Source: Leptospiraceae bacterium (GTDB lineage: Bacteria > Spirochaetota > Leptospiria > Leptospirales > Leptospiraceae). Taken from it: a stretch of 64,000 nucleotides of DNA. Location: NCBI GenBank assembly GCA_016711485.1, contig JADJSX010000023.1, forward strand, positions 310,001 through 374,000, read 5' to 3'. The notes below the pieces were generated by a model. The model saw nothing but the letters and a program-made list of their open reading frames with translations, did no database searches and was not told where the DNA came from. A program made the translations under genes and the position numbers. This document shows, one piece after another, positions 25,299-35,013 of this stretch (the first letter of the stretch is position 1; each line of letters opens with the position of its first letter).

Positions 25299-27179
25299 CT
25301 AAAAGTCCTCTTCCATAAAACGTCCATCAAAATGGAGTACCATTTCTTTTTGGAGAGGTGTAGGCATTGCATCTGGATCAATCGTACCGTTCCAGAAAAG
25401 TTCTGTTACGCGCACATCTCCTTTTACATTGGGAGGTGGCATTACCGGTGACATACTTTTAATTAGTTCTAGTGTAAGTTCATCTTGGTCAGGATAGGCA
25501 GAGCCTTCAACGAGGATAACATCAATTATATCCCCTTCCGTGGTGATTGTATATGCTACAACACAGGAATACGGGTGAGGAGCAAGTTTCCAATAGTTCA
25601 TAAAATTTTCAGGACCACGCATGCGTGCGGAAATATAGTTTGAGTAGGTTCGAGGAAGTTTTTTTCCTTTTACTCTCTTAACATACCCTTTGACTTTTCC
25701 TTCATCTTCCACCGGATTATCAGGAATTTTAATTCCGTCTTTTTTGCTTGGAGTTTCTGTTCCTGCCATAACTCCGCCGTTTAAATCTTTTACTTCATCT
25801 GGAATATCTGGGTCAATAAAGTAATATTCCATTTTCTCTGGCTGATAATGTGTCTTCGACATATCTCGCTTTTTTTGTGAACTCTGTCTCTGGACAGAAA
25901 TGGGAATAATGAAGATAACCGCAAATAGAATAAGATGTACTAGTATACTCAAATAGAGATTATTGGAAAATCCACTTTGTAATCCTCTTTCATCGATTGG
26001 TTCACCGTCCTTTCGAATAGAATTTAAAATCAGACTGTTCGCAACGATATGTATTAATGCTAAAACAAAAAATAGTATTACGGGAAAAATAATATTATCC
26101 GTATACGATAAAAATTCTTTATCAGAAATTCCAGGTTTTAATCCAAAAAAACTTAAAAATTTGATTCCAAAACTAGCATCCATATAAAATGCAACGCTTA
26201 CGGAAAAGAAAAAAAATACCAAAAGAAATGTAAATAGAATCGGAAAACCTTTCCAATATCTTTGTAAATAAATATGACCCCAACCCGGTAAAATCATTTC
26301 TCGGATTCTGGCATATTTTTTCTTATTTGCATAAGAACTTCCAAAAAAATCGTGAGTTGGTCTGAGGGCTAACTTCTGTTGTACATAGAACCCGAGATAG
26401 ATTTTACGAAATACGGCAGGAACTCCTTTTTTCCCAAAAATACTAGTAGAGGAGATAAGTATCATAAACCACAAATACAAAGAATTTTCTCCTCTGAACA
26501 TTTGGTCAGTCAGAGAAACAGATTCATCTGGATTAAAATTCGTACCATTTAAGGCTACAAATAAATAACTTAAAAAATTATGCCACAGGATCGCAATTAC
26601 CCAGACAATAAATACGTAAAACAAAGTTCTGAAAAAATTACCAGAGTTGGTTACATTTGTATCTGCATTTGGGACGGGAGTTCTTGGAACTCTATGGTAT
26701 TCAAAGTCCTCCCACTTCTCCATTAATTCTTTATTGATACTTCTGTTAGTGATTGGTTGTTGTACTTTTGTTGGAGATTCTTGGAATAGATTTAATTCTC
26801 CGGTTTTGCGAAGAACAAACCTTGCTTCCGAGATAATAAAAATTAAACCGACCAAAGCCCAAAATAGAATATAATATCCGAAAAGACTTTGTTTTAGAAC
26901 ATATATAAGGGATTCTGTTTCAAAACTATAAAGCCCTAATATATCAATTGGAAAGTTCATAATATTGATAATTAGTTGAAGGATTAAAGATAGAAAGGCG
27001 GCAGTTCTGAGTTTTCGATTCGTAGGATATAAAATGATTACGCCTATTGGAAAAAATATACTTAATCCAATGATTGGACTTGCCCAACATAAGAAGGAAA
27101 TACCCCAAGTAGTAAAGTTAGATAGGGGATCTTTTTTAGTTTCTCTGGGATCTGCTTCCAGAGTTAATACATCTTGCAT
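25299..27179 (-). CDS. Multi-helix membrane protein with TonB-C-like C-terminus
   Basis: A 626-residue protein. Residues 20-140 and 180-420 hold several membrane helices, including GWGHIYLQRYWKGFPILFT, a segment seen in small membrane proteins. About 200 soluble residues follow, ending with a TonB C-terminal-like domain (SCVVAYTITTEGDIIDVILVEGS, then DELTLELIKSMSPVMPPP). TonB domains normally transmit energy to outer-membrane receptors; fused to a polytopic membrane part it may act as an envelope sensor or scaffold. It is the first gene of a five-gene operon and diverges from glycyl-tRNA synthetase. Confidence 0.65.
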   Translation of the reverse strand: MQDVLTLEADPRETKKDPLSNFTTWGISFLCWASPIIGLSIFFPIGVIILYPTNRKLRTAAFLSLILQLIINIMNFPIDILGLYSFETESLIYVLKQSLFGYYILFWALVGLIFIISEARFVLRKTGELNLFQESPTKVQQPITNRSINKELMEKWEDFEYHRVPRTPVPNADTNVTNSGNFFRTLFYVFIVWVIAILWHNFLSYLFVALNGTNFNPDESVSLTDQMFRGENSLYLWFMILISSTSIFGKKGVPAVFRKIYLGFYVQQKLALRPTHDFFGSSYANKKKYARIREMILPGWGHIYLQRYWKGFPILFTFLLVFFFFSVSVAFYMDASFGIKFLSFFGLKPGISDKEFLSYTDNIIFPVILFFVLALIHIVANSLILNSIRKDGEPIDERGLQSGFSNNLYLSILVHLILFAVIFIIPISVQRQSSQKKRDMSKTHYQPEKMEYYFIDPDIPDEVKDLNGGVMAGTETPSKKDGIKIPDNPVEDEGKVKGYVKRVKGKKLPRTYSNYISARMRGPENFMNYWKLAPHPYSCVVAYTITTEGDIIDVILVEGSAYPDQDELTLELIKSMSPVMPPPNVKGDVRVTELFWNGTIDPDAMPTPLQKEMVLHFDGRFMEEDF

Positions 27180-27268
27180 AATTAATTCATTTGACTTATG
27201 GCTTCCTAATTCAAGCGAAAAAGAAAAAACTTTATGTCAGAAGGAAGATAAAAAAGTATGTAATCAGT

Positions 27269-28660
27269 ATGGCAAAAGATAGAGAAGATTCACTTAAACA
27301 AATTGTAGCAGTCTCCAAACGAAGAGGCTTTGTATTTCCCGGTTCCGATATTTACGGCGGATTGTCGAACACATTTGATTATGGACCCTATGGAATTGAG
27401 GTTTTGAATAATTTAAAACGTCTCTGGTGGGAATATTTCGTTCATAGAAGAGAAGATGTAGTCGGACTCGATTCCTCTATTCTTTTGAACCCAACCGTTT
27501 GGGAGGCATCAGGGCACGTTGGAAATTTTTCCGACCCTTTGATGGATTGTAAACAATGCAAAACACGAATTAGAGTCGACCACTTCTTGGAAGAAAGAAA
27601 GGGAGACGGGTTTGCCAGTGGAAAAACCCTTAAAGATTTACAACAAGTAATCATCGATGAAAAATATCCTTGTCCTTCGTGTGGAACAGTAGGAACTTTC
27701 ACTGAGCCTAGAAGTTTTAACTTGATGTTCAAAACGTCACACGGGGCTTCGGAAGATAATGCGATGGACATTTACCTTCGTCCCGAAACTGCCCAAGGAA
27801 TTTTTATTAATTTTAAAAATATCTATACTGCGACTCGAAAAAAAGTTCCGTTCGGGATTGCCCAAATCGGAAAATCATTTCGTAACGAAATCATGGCACG
27901 ACAATTTATATTTCGAACTAGAGAATTCGAACAAATGGAAATGGAATATTTCTGTGAGCCGGGAACACAGTCTGATTGGTTTACTTTTTGGGTAGACTAT
28001 TGTATGAAGTGGCTAACAGAGGTTATTGGTTTAAAAAAAGAAAACCTACGAGTTCGTGAACATGAAAAGGAAGAACTTTCCTTTTACAGTGATAGAACCG
28101 CTGACATCGAATACAAATTTCCGTTTGGTTGGGGAGAATTATGGGGAATAGCCTCACGCACCGATTACGATCTAACCCAACATGAAAAATTCTCCGGTGT
28201 AGATTTGAAATACCACGACCAAGTGGCTAATAAGAAGTATCTACCTTATGTTGTAGAACCTGCCCTTGGACTTAACCGTCTATTTCTTGCTGTAATGAGT
28301 GATGCTTATGAAGAGGAAAAACTAGAAGGTGGCGAAATGAGAACAGTCCTTCGATTCCAAGGGAAAGTAGCACCAGTAAAAGTTGCTATATTTCCTCTCA
28401 TGAAAAAAGACGGTCTTGATGTAAAAGCAAAGGAAATCCAACATTCTCTCATGAGTCATTGGTATGTTGATTACGATGACTCGGCGGCTATCGGTAAACG
28501 TTACCGTCGTCACGATGAAATTGGAACACCATTCTGTATTACTGTAGACTATGATACCTTGAAGGATAATACGGTTACACTCCGTGAACGTGATTCTATG
28601 AAACAAGAACGAATTGCTATTGCGGATATTCCTAAGTATCTGCTTGAGAGAATTAAGTAG
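27269..28660 (+). CDS. glyQS: Glycyl-tRNA synthetase, single-chain type
   Basis: About 463 residues from the ATG at 27269 (MAKDREDSLKQIVAVSKRRG). The frame is open upstream, but this start matches the family. It is the alpha2 eukaryote/archaea-like class II enzyme: FVFPGSDIYGGLSNTFDYGPYG, the zinc pairs CKQC and CPSC, RPETAQGIF, motif 2 FRNEIMARQFIFRTREFEQMEMEYF and the late VEPALGLNRLFL. It charges tRNA-Gly in the cytoplasm. The C-terminal anticodon-binding region ends with DTLKDNTVTLRERDSM. It diverges from the TonB-C operon. Confidence 0.95.
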   Translation: MAKDREDSLKQIVAVSKRRGFVFPGSDIYGGLSNTFDYGPYGIEVLNNLKRLWWEYFVHRREDVVGLDSSILLNPTVWEASGHVGNFSDPLMDCKQCKTRIRVDHFLEERKGDGFASGKTLKDLQQVIIDEKYPCPSCGTVGTFTEPRSFNLMFKTSHGASEDNAMDIYLRPETAQGIFINFKNIYTATRKKVPFGIAQIGKSFRNEIMARQFIFRTREFEQMEMEYFCEPGTQSDWFTFWVDYCMKWLTEVIGLKKENLRVREHEKEELSFYSDRTADIEYKFPFGWGELWGIASRTDYDLTQHEKFSGVDLKYHDQVANKKYLPYVVEPALGLNRLFLAVMSDAYEEEKLEGGEMRTVLRFQGKVAPVKVAIFPLMKKDGLDVKAKEIQHSLMSHWYVDYDDSAAIGKRYRRHDEIGTPFCITVDYDTLKDNTVTLRERDSMKQERIAIADIPKYLLERIK

Positions 28661-28674
28661 ATTTGAATCAATTA

Positions 28675-28702
28675 ACTCACCTTACGCTAGTGTAAGGTGA
28701 GT
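28675..28702. terminator. 11-bp hairpin after glycyl-tRNA synthetase
   Basis: ACTCACCTTAC (28675-28685) and GTAAGGTGAGT (28692-28702) are exact reverse complements around six bases, 15 bases after the stop codon. It can terminate the synthetase transcript. It is also the end of dispersed repeat copy B, so its presence here may be accidental. Confidence 0.55.
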
Positions 28703-28778
28703 CCAACACAAGATTTATTAGCATTTTCTAATATTCTTAATTTAGCTTCAAATTTCATAATTTCTCTTTTTTGCATAA
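28675..28778 (-). repeat. Dispersed short repeat, copy B
   Basis: Read on the minus strand from 28778: TTATGC-A6-GAGAAATT, then ATG and codons for MKFEAKLRILENANK, then the CTCACCT/AGGTGAG hairpin. It has the same order and the same length up to the ATG as copy A at 19562-19745. The block TAAATTAAGAATATTAGA is identical in both. Copy B lacks about 80 internal bases, including the G/C-rich part of copy A. Confidence 0.6.
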
Positions 28779-28863
28779 GGTGAATGAATTGGAGATAGAA
28801 AGAATTCAGAAAATATTTGAACGTTTTTTAGATACAATCCTCTGCATTTCAGAGAGACAAAGG

Positions 28864-29634
28864 TTAGATTCCTAACTTTTGGTTGTTCTTCAGTTCTTGT
28901 CGTCTCTCGGGAAATTTTAGATAACTTTCTAACATCCTATAAAAATATCCAGAATCGAGTCCAAATCTTTCAGGCAAAATTAAAATATGGTGACTAGTCA
29001 TAGATAAATTCCAAGAGATTTTTTTGTGAATAGTTTTTATAGTGCTATCTCGTCTTCCTTTTTTTACGAAGAGATAACGGGTGATATCCTCTGGATTAAG
29101 AAGTGTGATAAATACCGCCATATTATGATTCCATTCGTCTGAAGAAATTTTTCGGACATTGTCCCATCGAATAATATAAGAGTAGTTTTCATATCCCATT
29201 CGAATTCCATCAAACTCAAAAACTAAATATTCTCTTGCAATAAAACCAAATAGAATACCGAAAAAAATAAAAAAACCTAATCCAGAAATAACTGCTGTTA
29301 AAATTGTGAACATCAAGTTAATTTTCAAAAAGTAACTTAAAAATCCACCCAGAAAAAAGAGGATAATAGAAGCAATATATAACTTTCTTTTTTCTACATT
29401 AAATCTTTTTCCACCTTCAATGGAAACGAATTTTGCATTTTCAAGAATTTGTTTTTCAAAAACTGATTTACGCCAAGCAGAGTAGGAAAAAATAAAAAAG
29501 CTAATACCGAATAACCCTAAACATCCCCATCCAAGATTTCGTTCATCAATTGTTTTTCCGTATAAGCCGATGAAGCCACCGAGGACACTAAACGTAAAGC
29601 TGATAAACAGTAAAAGGATTGTTTGAAAATTCAT
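28864..29634 (-). CDS. Membrane protein, PH-like domain, unknown
   Basis: A 256-residue protein I do not recognise. Four membrane helices are predicted, in two pairs at roughly residues 5-50 and 85-140. They are followed by a soluble domain starting VFEFDGIRMGYENYSYIIRWDNVRKISSDEW that looks like a bacterial PH-type fold. Its ATG overlaps the stop of the symporter gene (ATGA), so the two are translationally coupled. It may be an accessory protein of the transporter, but this is inference from position. Confidence 0.55.
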   Translation of the reverse strand: MNFQTILLLFISFTFSVLGGFIGLYGKTIDERNLGWGCLGLFGISFFIFSYSAWRKSVFEKQILENAKFVSIEGGKRFNVEKRKLYIASIILFFLGGFLSYFLKINLMFTILTAVISGLGFFIFFGILFGFIAREYLVFEFDGIRMGYENYSYIIRWDNVRKISSDEWNHNMAVFITLLNPEDITRYLFVKKGRRDSTIKTIHKKISWNLSMTSHHILILPERFGLDSGYFYRMLESYLKFPERRQELKNNQKLGI

Positions 29635-31052
29635 GATTTAGTGGTATGACTCATTCTTTGATTGAATTTTTCAAGTGATTTTTTTTCTTCTTCCGTTTGA
29701 GGAAATAGTATCGAACCAATTATTCCGCTTAAAAAAATTATCGGAATTCCGTAGGCAGCCCAATACCAAGTGTAACCGCCTTCTTCACTAAAATAGAGGT
29801 AACATCCGATCCCCCAAACAAATCCTAAAATAATACTAATAATAGCACCGTTTCGAGAGGCTTTTTGCCAATAAAAACCTGCTAATAATGCAAAGGAAAG
29901 TGCTGCGATTGGAATGTTTGCAAGAATGAGTTTATTTAAAATTTTATCTACAAAAATATTCCCTAAGATCCAAGAGATAATGGCAAACATAAAATAAATT
30001 TTCATACTACCAATATAGTCTTTTCCAAGAGTTGGATTTTTTGAGGATAATAGGTAGTCACCTACAAGCATAGTTGTAAGAGCACTCCAAATTCCGGAGA
30101 GAGTTGTGGCCGCAGCAGCAAATAAAATTGCAAATGCTGCCGCCTTTAGCCCCGTCGGAAAATAATTTTTAATAATATACGGAATCCCTTCCTCTGGATT
30201 TGTTAGGACTACTCCGTTTAATTTGAGATATGTTAAGGCTAATATTGGGAAACCGTAAAGTGCAAATACTAGAATGCTCGAAATTCCGACTGCAAGGAAA
30301 GCTGTTTTTTCGGAAGCGGCCGCAAAAATTTTTTGTCCATACCAAGGTGCAGCAATATAAGTAAACATAGTTAAAATTACTAAGGATCCAATATAACGAA
30401 TCGGTAACGCATTCGTAGACTCTGCTGGGAAAACTCGAATCATCTCTTCTGTTGAAATATTTTTTTGGGAATACACAAAATAAAAAAGTAAAGGGATAAT
30501 TACTATTGTCCCCAAAAATCCAAAAATGTCCGTGTTAATAACAGAAACTAATCCGCCTCTAAGTGTCATAAAAAGTACGATAGATACAAGTCCAGCACTC
30601 AAAATAAATGGATTCAAATTGGGCAAAAAAGGCTGAAAGATTAGAGTCATTGACTTTATGTAAGTAGCACTAAAACCGATCATTGCAGTTATAAGGAAAA
30701 GACTGGCGGTAGTTCCAACCCCTTTACCGTAACGTAATGTAAATAGTTCTGCGACACTCATCCCATTTAGTTTTTTCCATTTTTTTGAAACTGTAATCGT
30801 ATAAAATCCTAATCCGAATAAAAAAACAAATGGAAGCGTTAGTCCCCACAGACCTACCGAATACCCAGCAGAAGAAAAACCAAGCAAAGTAGAAGTGTTA
30901 AATTCAGTCATTACAAGTGTAGCGACTAATGCAAATAAACCTGTTTTTCTGTTTGCAAGTAAATAGGAAGAGTCATCTTTTACATATTTTGATTCTTTAT
31001 AACCTATAAATATAAATCCAATGAGGATTGTTATGAAAATTACTATCTCCAT
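29631..31052 (-). CDS. Sodium:solute symporter family transporter
   Basis: A 473-residue protein with about 13 membrane helices and the SSS/SLC5 outline. LVMTEFNTSTLLGFSSAGY lies near the start, SVAELFTLRYG follows, and a helix GLKAAAFAILFAAAATTLSGIWSAL carries the sodium-coordinating region. It would import a small solute (sugar, amino acid, proline or organic acid) with sodium. The substrate is not evident. It lies 25 bases after the phosphatidyltransferase gene and overlaps the PH-like membrane gene. Confidence 0.85.
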   Translation of the reverse strand: MEIVIFITILIGFIFIGYKESKYVKDDSSYLLANRKTGLFALVATLVMTEFNTSTLLGFSSAGYSVGLWGLTLPFVFLFGLGFYTITVSKKWKKLNGMSVAELFTLRYGKGVGTTASLFLITAMIGFSATYIKSMTLIFQPFLPNLNPFILSAGLVSIVLFMTLRGGLVSVINTDIFGFLGTIVIIPLLFYFVYSQKNISTEEMIRVFPAESTNALPIRYIGSLVILTMFTYIAAPWYGQKIFAAASEKTAFLAVGISSILVFALYGFPILALTYLKLNGVVLTNPEEGIPYIIKNYFPTGLKAAAFAILFAAAATTLSGIWSALTTMLVGDYLLSSKNPTLGKDYIGSMKIYFMFAIISWILGNIFVDKILNKLILANIPIAALSFALLAGFYWQKASRNGAIISIILGFVWGIGCYLYFSEEGGYTWYWAAYGIPIIFLSGIIGSILFPQTEEEKKSLEKFNQRMSHTTKS

Positions 31053-31076
31053 AAATAACGTCCTTGTGTTCTTAAC

Positions 31077-31682
31077 TTATTCGAATGTATCGTGTTTACC
31101 CACAAAAATTTGATGAAATCGAGGAATAAATGTAGCTAAAATATAAAGTTCTATCGCCATAGAAATTAGAATAAGTGGGGCTAATCCATATAAATTGACA
31201 AATTGCATTTTAGTTTTGATATTCATGTAAAGGACGGGAATTTTTCCTAACATGAAATTAATTTCGTAGAGTGCTAAAATTATAAAATTGAGTGCTGTTC
31301 CTAGTTTTGCAATTTTATTTGGTTTTACTTTGAATTCGATTTGTTTCCACAGAAGAAGTACAGGAATCGCAGTAAGTTGTAAAATGTCTCGGGTTAAAAC
31401 AATTCCTGAGTAAATTGGAGATGCGGCATTCGCCCATAATAGATGAATGAAAAAAACAATTACAACAATTTTGTCTGCAACGGGATCAAGAATTGCGCCA
31501 AGATAGGAAGTCTGATTCAATTTTCTAGCTAAGAATCCATCTAAAAAATCAGTTAGTAATAATAGAACGATAATGATTGTTGCGATTCGAAATTGCGAAT
31601 TTTGTAAGAAGTAAATCGCTGGAAATAATAATAGAATTCTGGATAAAGTAAGTATATTAGGTATTAATAATAATTGTTTCAT
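31077..31682 (-). CDS. CDP-alcohol phosphatidyltransferase (PgsA-like)
   Basis: A 201-residue membrane enzyme with the CDP-alcohol phosphotransferase motif D-G-x2-A-R-x8-G-x3-D-x3-D as DGFLARKLNQTSYLGAILDPVAD. N-terminal MKQLLLIPNILTLSRILL resembles PgsA (phosphatidylglycerophosphate synthase), which uses CDP-diacylglycerol and glycerol-3-phosphate. Another alcohol such as serine or inositol cannot be excluded. It is the first gene of a three-gene minus-strand series. Confidence 0.88.
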   Translation of the reverse strand: MKQLLLIPNILTLSRILLLFPAIYFLQNSQFRIATIIIVLLLLTDFLDGFLARKLNQTSYLGAILDPVADKIVVIVFFIHLLWANAASPIYSGIVLTRDILQLTAIPVLLLWKQIEFKVKPNKIAKLGTALNFIILALYEINFMLGKIPVLYMNIKTKMQFVNLYGLAPLILISMAIELYILATFIPRFHQIFVGKHDTFE

Positions 31683-31958
31683 ATTAAATAAACTAATTAC
31701 AAATTTTCCCTATGTTTGCAATTCATTTCGATAAAAAAAATCAGTTTAGTGAAAAATATGGTCAATAATGATAAGCCTGCCGGCGGTTTATTGGGTCATC
31801 GCACAAACCCGTTATTTGTTGATTGGCAAAAACATTTACACTCAATATTCATAAAGAGCTTGTCTAAAAAAGTGTATTAGAAGCTCTTGGAGCTTGACTT
31901 TAATGTATAGGAAAACTTCGTCTCAGGCACACTCTAAGTATTTTCAGAAATTTGGGTA
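31683..31958. other. Intergenic region with short frame and hairpin
   Basis: A 276-base gap. It contains a 40-codon open frame (31758-31880, MVNNDKPAGGLLGHRTNPLF...) without a convincing ribosome site. An 8-bp inverted repeat lies at its end: AAGAGCTT (31854-31861) and AAGCTCTT (31881-31888). No similarity was recognised. It may be a decayed element. Confidence 0.3.
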
Positions 31959-32840
31959 TTACAAATAGTATTTTAAATGATTTAAAAGTCCACCTTGGTG
32001 CAAATATAGACCTTTCCCTTTAAGATTCGCTTTCGGGATATACTCATGAATGGTTAATAATGTTTTGCCGGAGTAAACTGGCTCTAGTGGAATGTTCTTA
32101 TTTATCCAAATTTTACGTATCCAATCTTCTAGTTGTTTGTTTTTGCTCGCGAAGGCGGGTGAAGTTGATGGCTCTAAAATTTTCAAATTGGAAAAGTTAT
32201 TTTTATCGAGTCCGAGTTTTTGACTATTTTGTTCTAAGTCATATTGAATTTTATTTAATTTATTTCCGATTGTTACTCCTATAATTTGTATTTTTTTTTC
32301 TTTAAAATATTCTAAAGCGGATAGAGCCGTAAATCCAGTTCCTATATCTAGGAAAAGATAATCAAATGTATCCGCATTTTCAATTTCTCGCCAGAGAAAA
32401 TTTAAGGAAGATAAACTTGTTTCATGAATTCCGAATTCAGGAATTACGAATCCATTTGGAAATCCTTTTTTGAATTCATGAATATAAAACTCACGATTTG
32501 ATTTAGATTTTAAGAAAATACTTGTATCAGAAAATCTTTTGGTTAATATTGAATTGCCTGTAGTTAATTTTGGGTCATTGGTATAAAATAGACTATGAAC
32601 TTGAAAATTCTCCAAGTGAAACATTGTTGTATAGGTTGCCATAAAGTTGGAATTTGGATTTCCGTACAATAGTATGTCCTTTATTTGTCCTTTTTTTAAG
32701 AATTGAATTAGTCCCTGTATTTTTTTTAGTTTTAATCCAAAACCTGCGAAACTTTTATCTTCTCTTTTAATTGAGAGCGTAAAATTGGGATAAGATTCAA
32801 AAATATGAATCGGGGAAGTTTTATAATAATTAAAATTCAT
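31959..32840 (-). CDS. PLP enzyme, ACC deaminase/D-cysteine desulfhydrase-like
   Basis: A 293-residue fold-type II PLP protein. KREDKSFAGFGLKLKKIQG corresponds to the K-R-E-D...K-x-R-K-L segment carrying the PLP lysine in ACC deaminases and D-cysteine desulfhydrases. GNPNSNFMATY is the phosphate-side loop and YLHQGGL the C-terminal phosphate-binding turn. It is shorter than the usual 330 residues. Its ATG overlaps the PBP1C stop (ATGA). A D-amino-acid substrate would fit a cell-wall neighbour, but this is inference. Confidence 0.7.
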   Translation of the reverse strand: MNFNYYKTSPIHIFESYPNFTLSIKREDKSFAGFGLKLKKIQGLIQFLKKGQIKDILLYGNPNSNFMATYTTMFHLENFQVHSLFYTNDPKLTTGNSILTKRFSDTSIFLKSKSNREFYIHEFKKGFPNGFVIPEFGIHETSLSSLNFLWREIENADTFDYLFLDIGTGFTALSALEYFKEKKIQIIGVTIGNKLNKIQYDLEQNSQKLGLDKNNFSNLKILEPSTSPAFASKNKQLEDWIRKIWINKNIPLEPVYSGKTLLTIHEYIPKANLKGKGLYLHQGGLLNHLKYYL

Positions 32841-34882
32841 CTTACTTCAAAATTTATTTCATCTAAAATTTTATTTTTTTCTGTTTTAATGGTTAATTTA
32901 TATTTGCCCGCTTTGGGATTCCATAAATATAACCCTTTTGTATTTCCTAATTTATTCCCATTAAGTGACCAGTAGGAATTGTTGTCTGATTTTGTGGATT
33001 CAAAGTAAATTTTTTGATTTTCAAAAGGTATATCAGGATCAATGGCAAATATAGTTTGGTCGGCTGGATGTAAAATTTTGATGAGATTCGTATTTTTATT
33101 TTGCGCAGAGATAAAAATATCTTCTTTTTCTTTTTGTATTTTGTTTTCCTTTGTATATATTTCAGTTGGAAGTCGATTCATTATTTCACGCCAAACTGGT
33201 GCAGCTCCAGTAACCCCGCTCACATTCCACATTGGTTCACCAGAAAAATTTCCTACCCAAACACCGACCGTATACTTTGTATTATACCCAACGCACCAAT
33301 TATCACGCATATCTTTACTAGTTCCTGTTTTTACACTACTTGGAAACTTTGTAACAAGTGGGTTTTCTAATCCAAAACTCAATGCCCTCGCTTCATTGTC
33401 CATTAATATATCAGTCACCATTTCCGCAGCTTTTTCTGAGTAAATTCGAAATGGGGTTTCCATTGGATCAGATTTTTTTAGTCTGAAATTGGAATACATT
33501 CCTTTGTTGGCTAATAATCTGTATGCGTTTGTTAATTCAAGGAGGCTTATATCGAGGGACCCGAGTGCTATCGACAAACCGTAGTAATTCGCTTCTTTTA
33601 ATTCAGTGAATCCCATTTCAGAAAGTTTGGACAAAAATTCATCAGCATTTAACATGGAGTATACTTTTACAGCTGGGATATTTAGGGAAGAGGCTAATGC
33701 TACTCTCGTTGTTACATCTCCATGAAATGAGTCTTGGTAATTCGAAGGACTGTAAATTCCAGTTCCTACTTGAATATCAATTGGGTTATCGTTTACTATC
33801 GTATTATCCGTAAGAATATTTTTATCGAATGCTAGTCCGTAAATAAATGGTTTTAAAGTTGAACCTGCTTGTCTTCTGGATCGAATCCCATCTATTTCAT
33901 AGGCAGACGATGTATCCTTTCCGGCTCCGCCAACGTAAGCGAGAATATTACCAGTCGAATTCTCTAAAATTAAAACTGCCCCATCTTTTACATTTTTTGT
34001 TTTTAAATGGAGTAATTGTTTTCTAAGTATATCTTGGGCTAAAATTTGAAATTCTAAGTCTAGAGTAGTGTTTATTTGATGTTTGCCGGACTCATTGATT
34101 TGATGCGCAATATGATAAGTAAACCCATTTCTTGGTTTGATAAAATAAGAATTTGTAAATATTTCTTTTACCTTGTCCTTAACTTTTTCACAATCAGATT
34201 CTTTGTTTTGTTCTTTTGCAATATAACAAGCTCTTTGGGTGATTCGATTTTCTTTTCCTGACGGGGATTTAAAAAAAGAAACTATAATACTTGCTTCTAT
34301 TTCATCTAATCCGTGTGCTTCTTTTTGGAATAGGGCACGAGAAGCTGCATCGATTCCAACAAGTTCTCCTTTAAAATTTACTAAGTTTAAATAGGCTTCT
34401 AGGATTTCTTCCTTCGACCAAATGTTTTCCAGTTTTTCTGCATAGTTGATTTGATCCCATTTTTGAGAAAAGGTCCTCCCGTTTGTTTTTACTTTTAATC
34501 GCGAGTCTAAGATGGAAGCAAGTTGCATAGTGATCGTGCTACCTCCGCGTTTTCCTCGAAATGTAAAGTATCTTAATGCGCCGTCCGCGATTGCTTTCCA
34601 ATCTACTCCTTTGTGATCAAAAAAACGCTTATCTTCCGCTATAAGTAAAGAATTCAAAACATTTAAGGAGATATTTTCTAATGGAACCCAATTGGTTCGA
34701 CGTATATATTTGTTGTTTCGAATTTCATGAAGAGGTTTTCCAAAACGGTCCATTATTACTAATTCTGATGTGATGATAGATTTTTTTACGTCAATAAATT
34801 TAGGAATTTCATTGGAAAATAGATTTACAGTTACAAATAGAAATCCCATTATAAATTTTATTGTTACAAGTAGTTTTACCAT
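32837..34882 (-). CDS. pbpC: Penicillin-binding protein 1C
   Basis: A 681-residue bifunctional penicillin-binding protein. The transglycosylase domain starts after an N-terminal signal anchor with the catalytic E83 in AEDKRFFDHKGVDW and GGSTITMQLA. The transpeptidase domain has the S341 motif in AGSTLKPF, SSLN, and KTGTSKDMRDNW. The C-terminal 95 residues (HPADQTIFAIDPDIPFENQ) are the PBP1C-specific beta domain. It polymerises and crosslinks peptidoglycan in the periplasm. No alpha-2-macroglobulin partner gene is adjacent, unlike in enterobacteria. Confidence 0.93.
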   Translation of the reverse strand: MVKLLVTIKFIMGFLFVTVNLFSNEIPKFIDVKKSIITSELVIMDRFGKPLHEIRNNKYIRRTNWVPLENISLNVLNSLLIAEDKRFFDHKGVDWKAIADGALRYFTFRGKRGGSTITMQLASILDSRLKVKTNGRTFSQKWDQINYAEKLENIWSKEEILEAYLNLVNFKGELVGIDAASRALFQKEAHGLDEIEASIIVSFFKSPSGKENRITQRACYIAKEQNKESDCEKVKDKVKEIFTNSYFIKPRNGFTYHIAHQINESGKHQINTTLDLEFQILAQDILRKQLLHLKTKNVKDGAVLILENSTGNILAYVGGAGKDTSSAYEIDGIRSRRQAGSTLKPFIYGLAFDKNILTDNTIVNDNPIDIQVGTGIYSPSNYQDSFHGDVTTRVALASSLNIPAVKVYSMLNADEFLSKLSEMGFTELKEANYYGLSIALGSLDISLLELTNAYRLLANKGMYSNFRLKKSDPMETPFRIYSEKAAEMVTDILMDNEARALSFGLENPLVTKFPSSVKTGTSKDMRDNWCVGYNTKYTVGVWVGNFSGEPMWNVSGVTGAAPVWREIMNRLPTEIYTKENKIQKEKEDIFISAQNKNTNLIKILHPADQTIFAIDPDIPFENQKIYFESTKSDNNSYWSLNGNKLGNTKGLYLWNPKAGKYKLTIKTEKNKILDEINFEVR

Positions 34883-35013
34883 TTATTAGTTTCCAAAACA
34901 GTCAGTTTCTCCAGTATAATTTGGCAAAGTCTTTTGATAAATGAATTAAAAAACAAAAAAGTTCTGGAAAAACTTTGTATTGGTAATAATGCTATCAAAT
35001 TATAGAGGAAATA

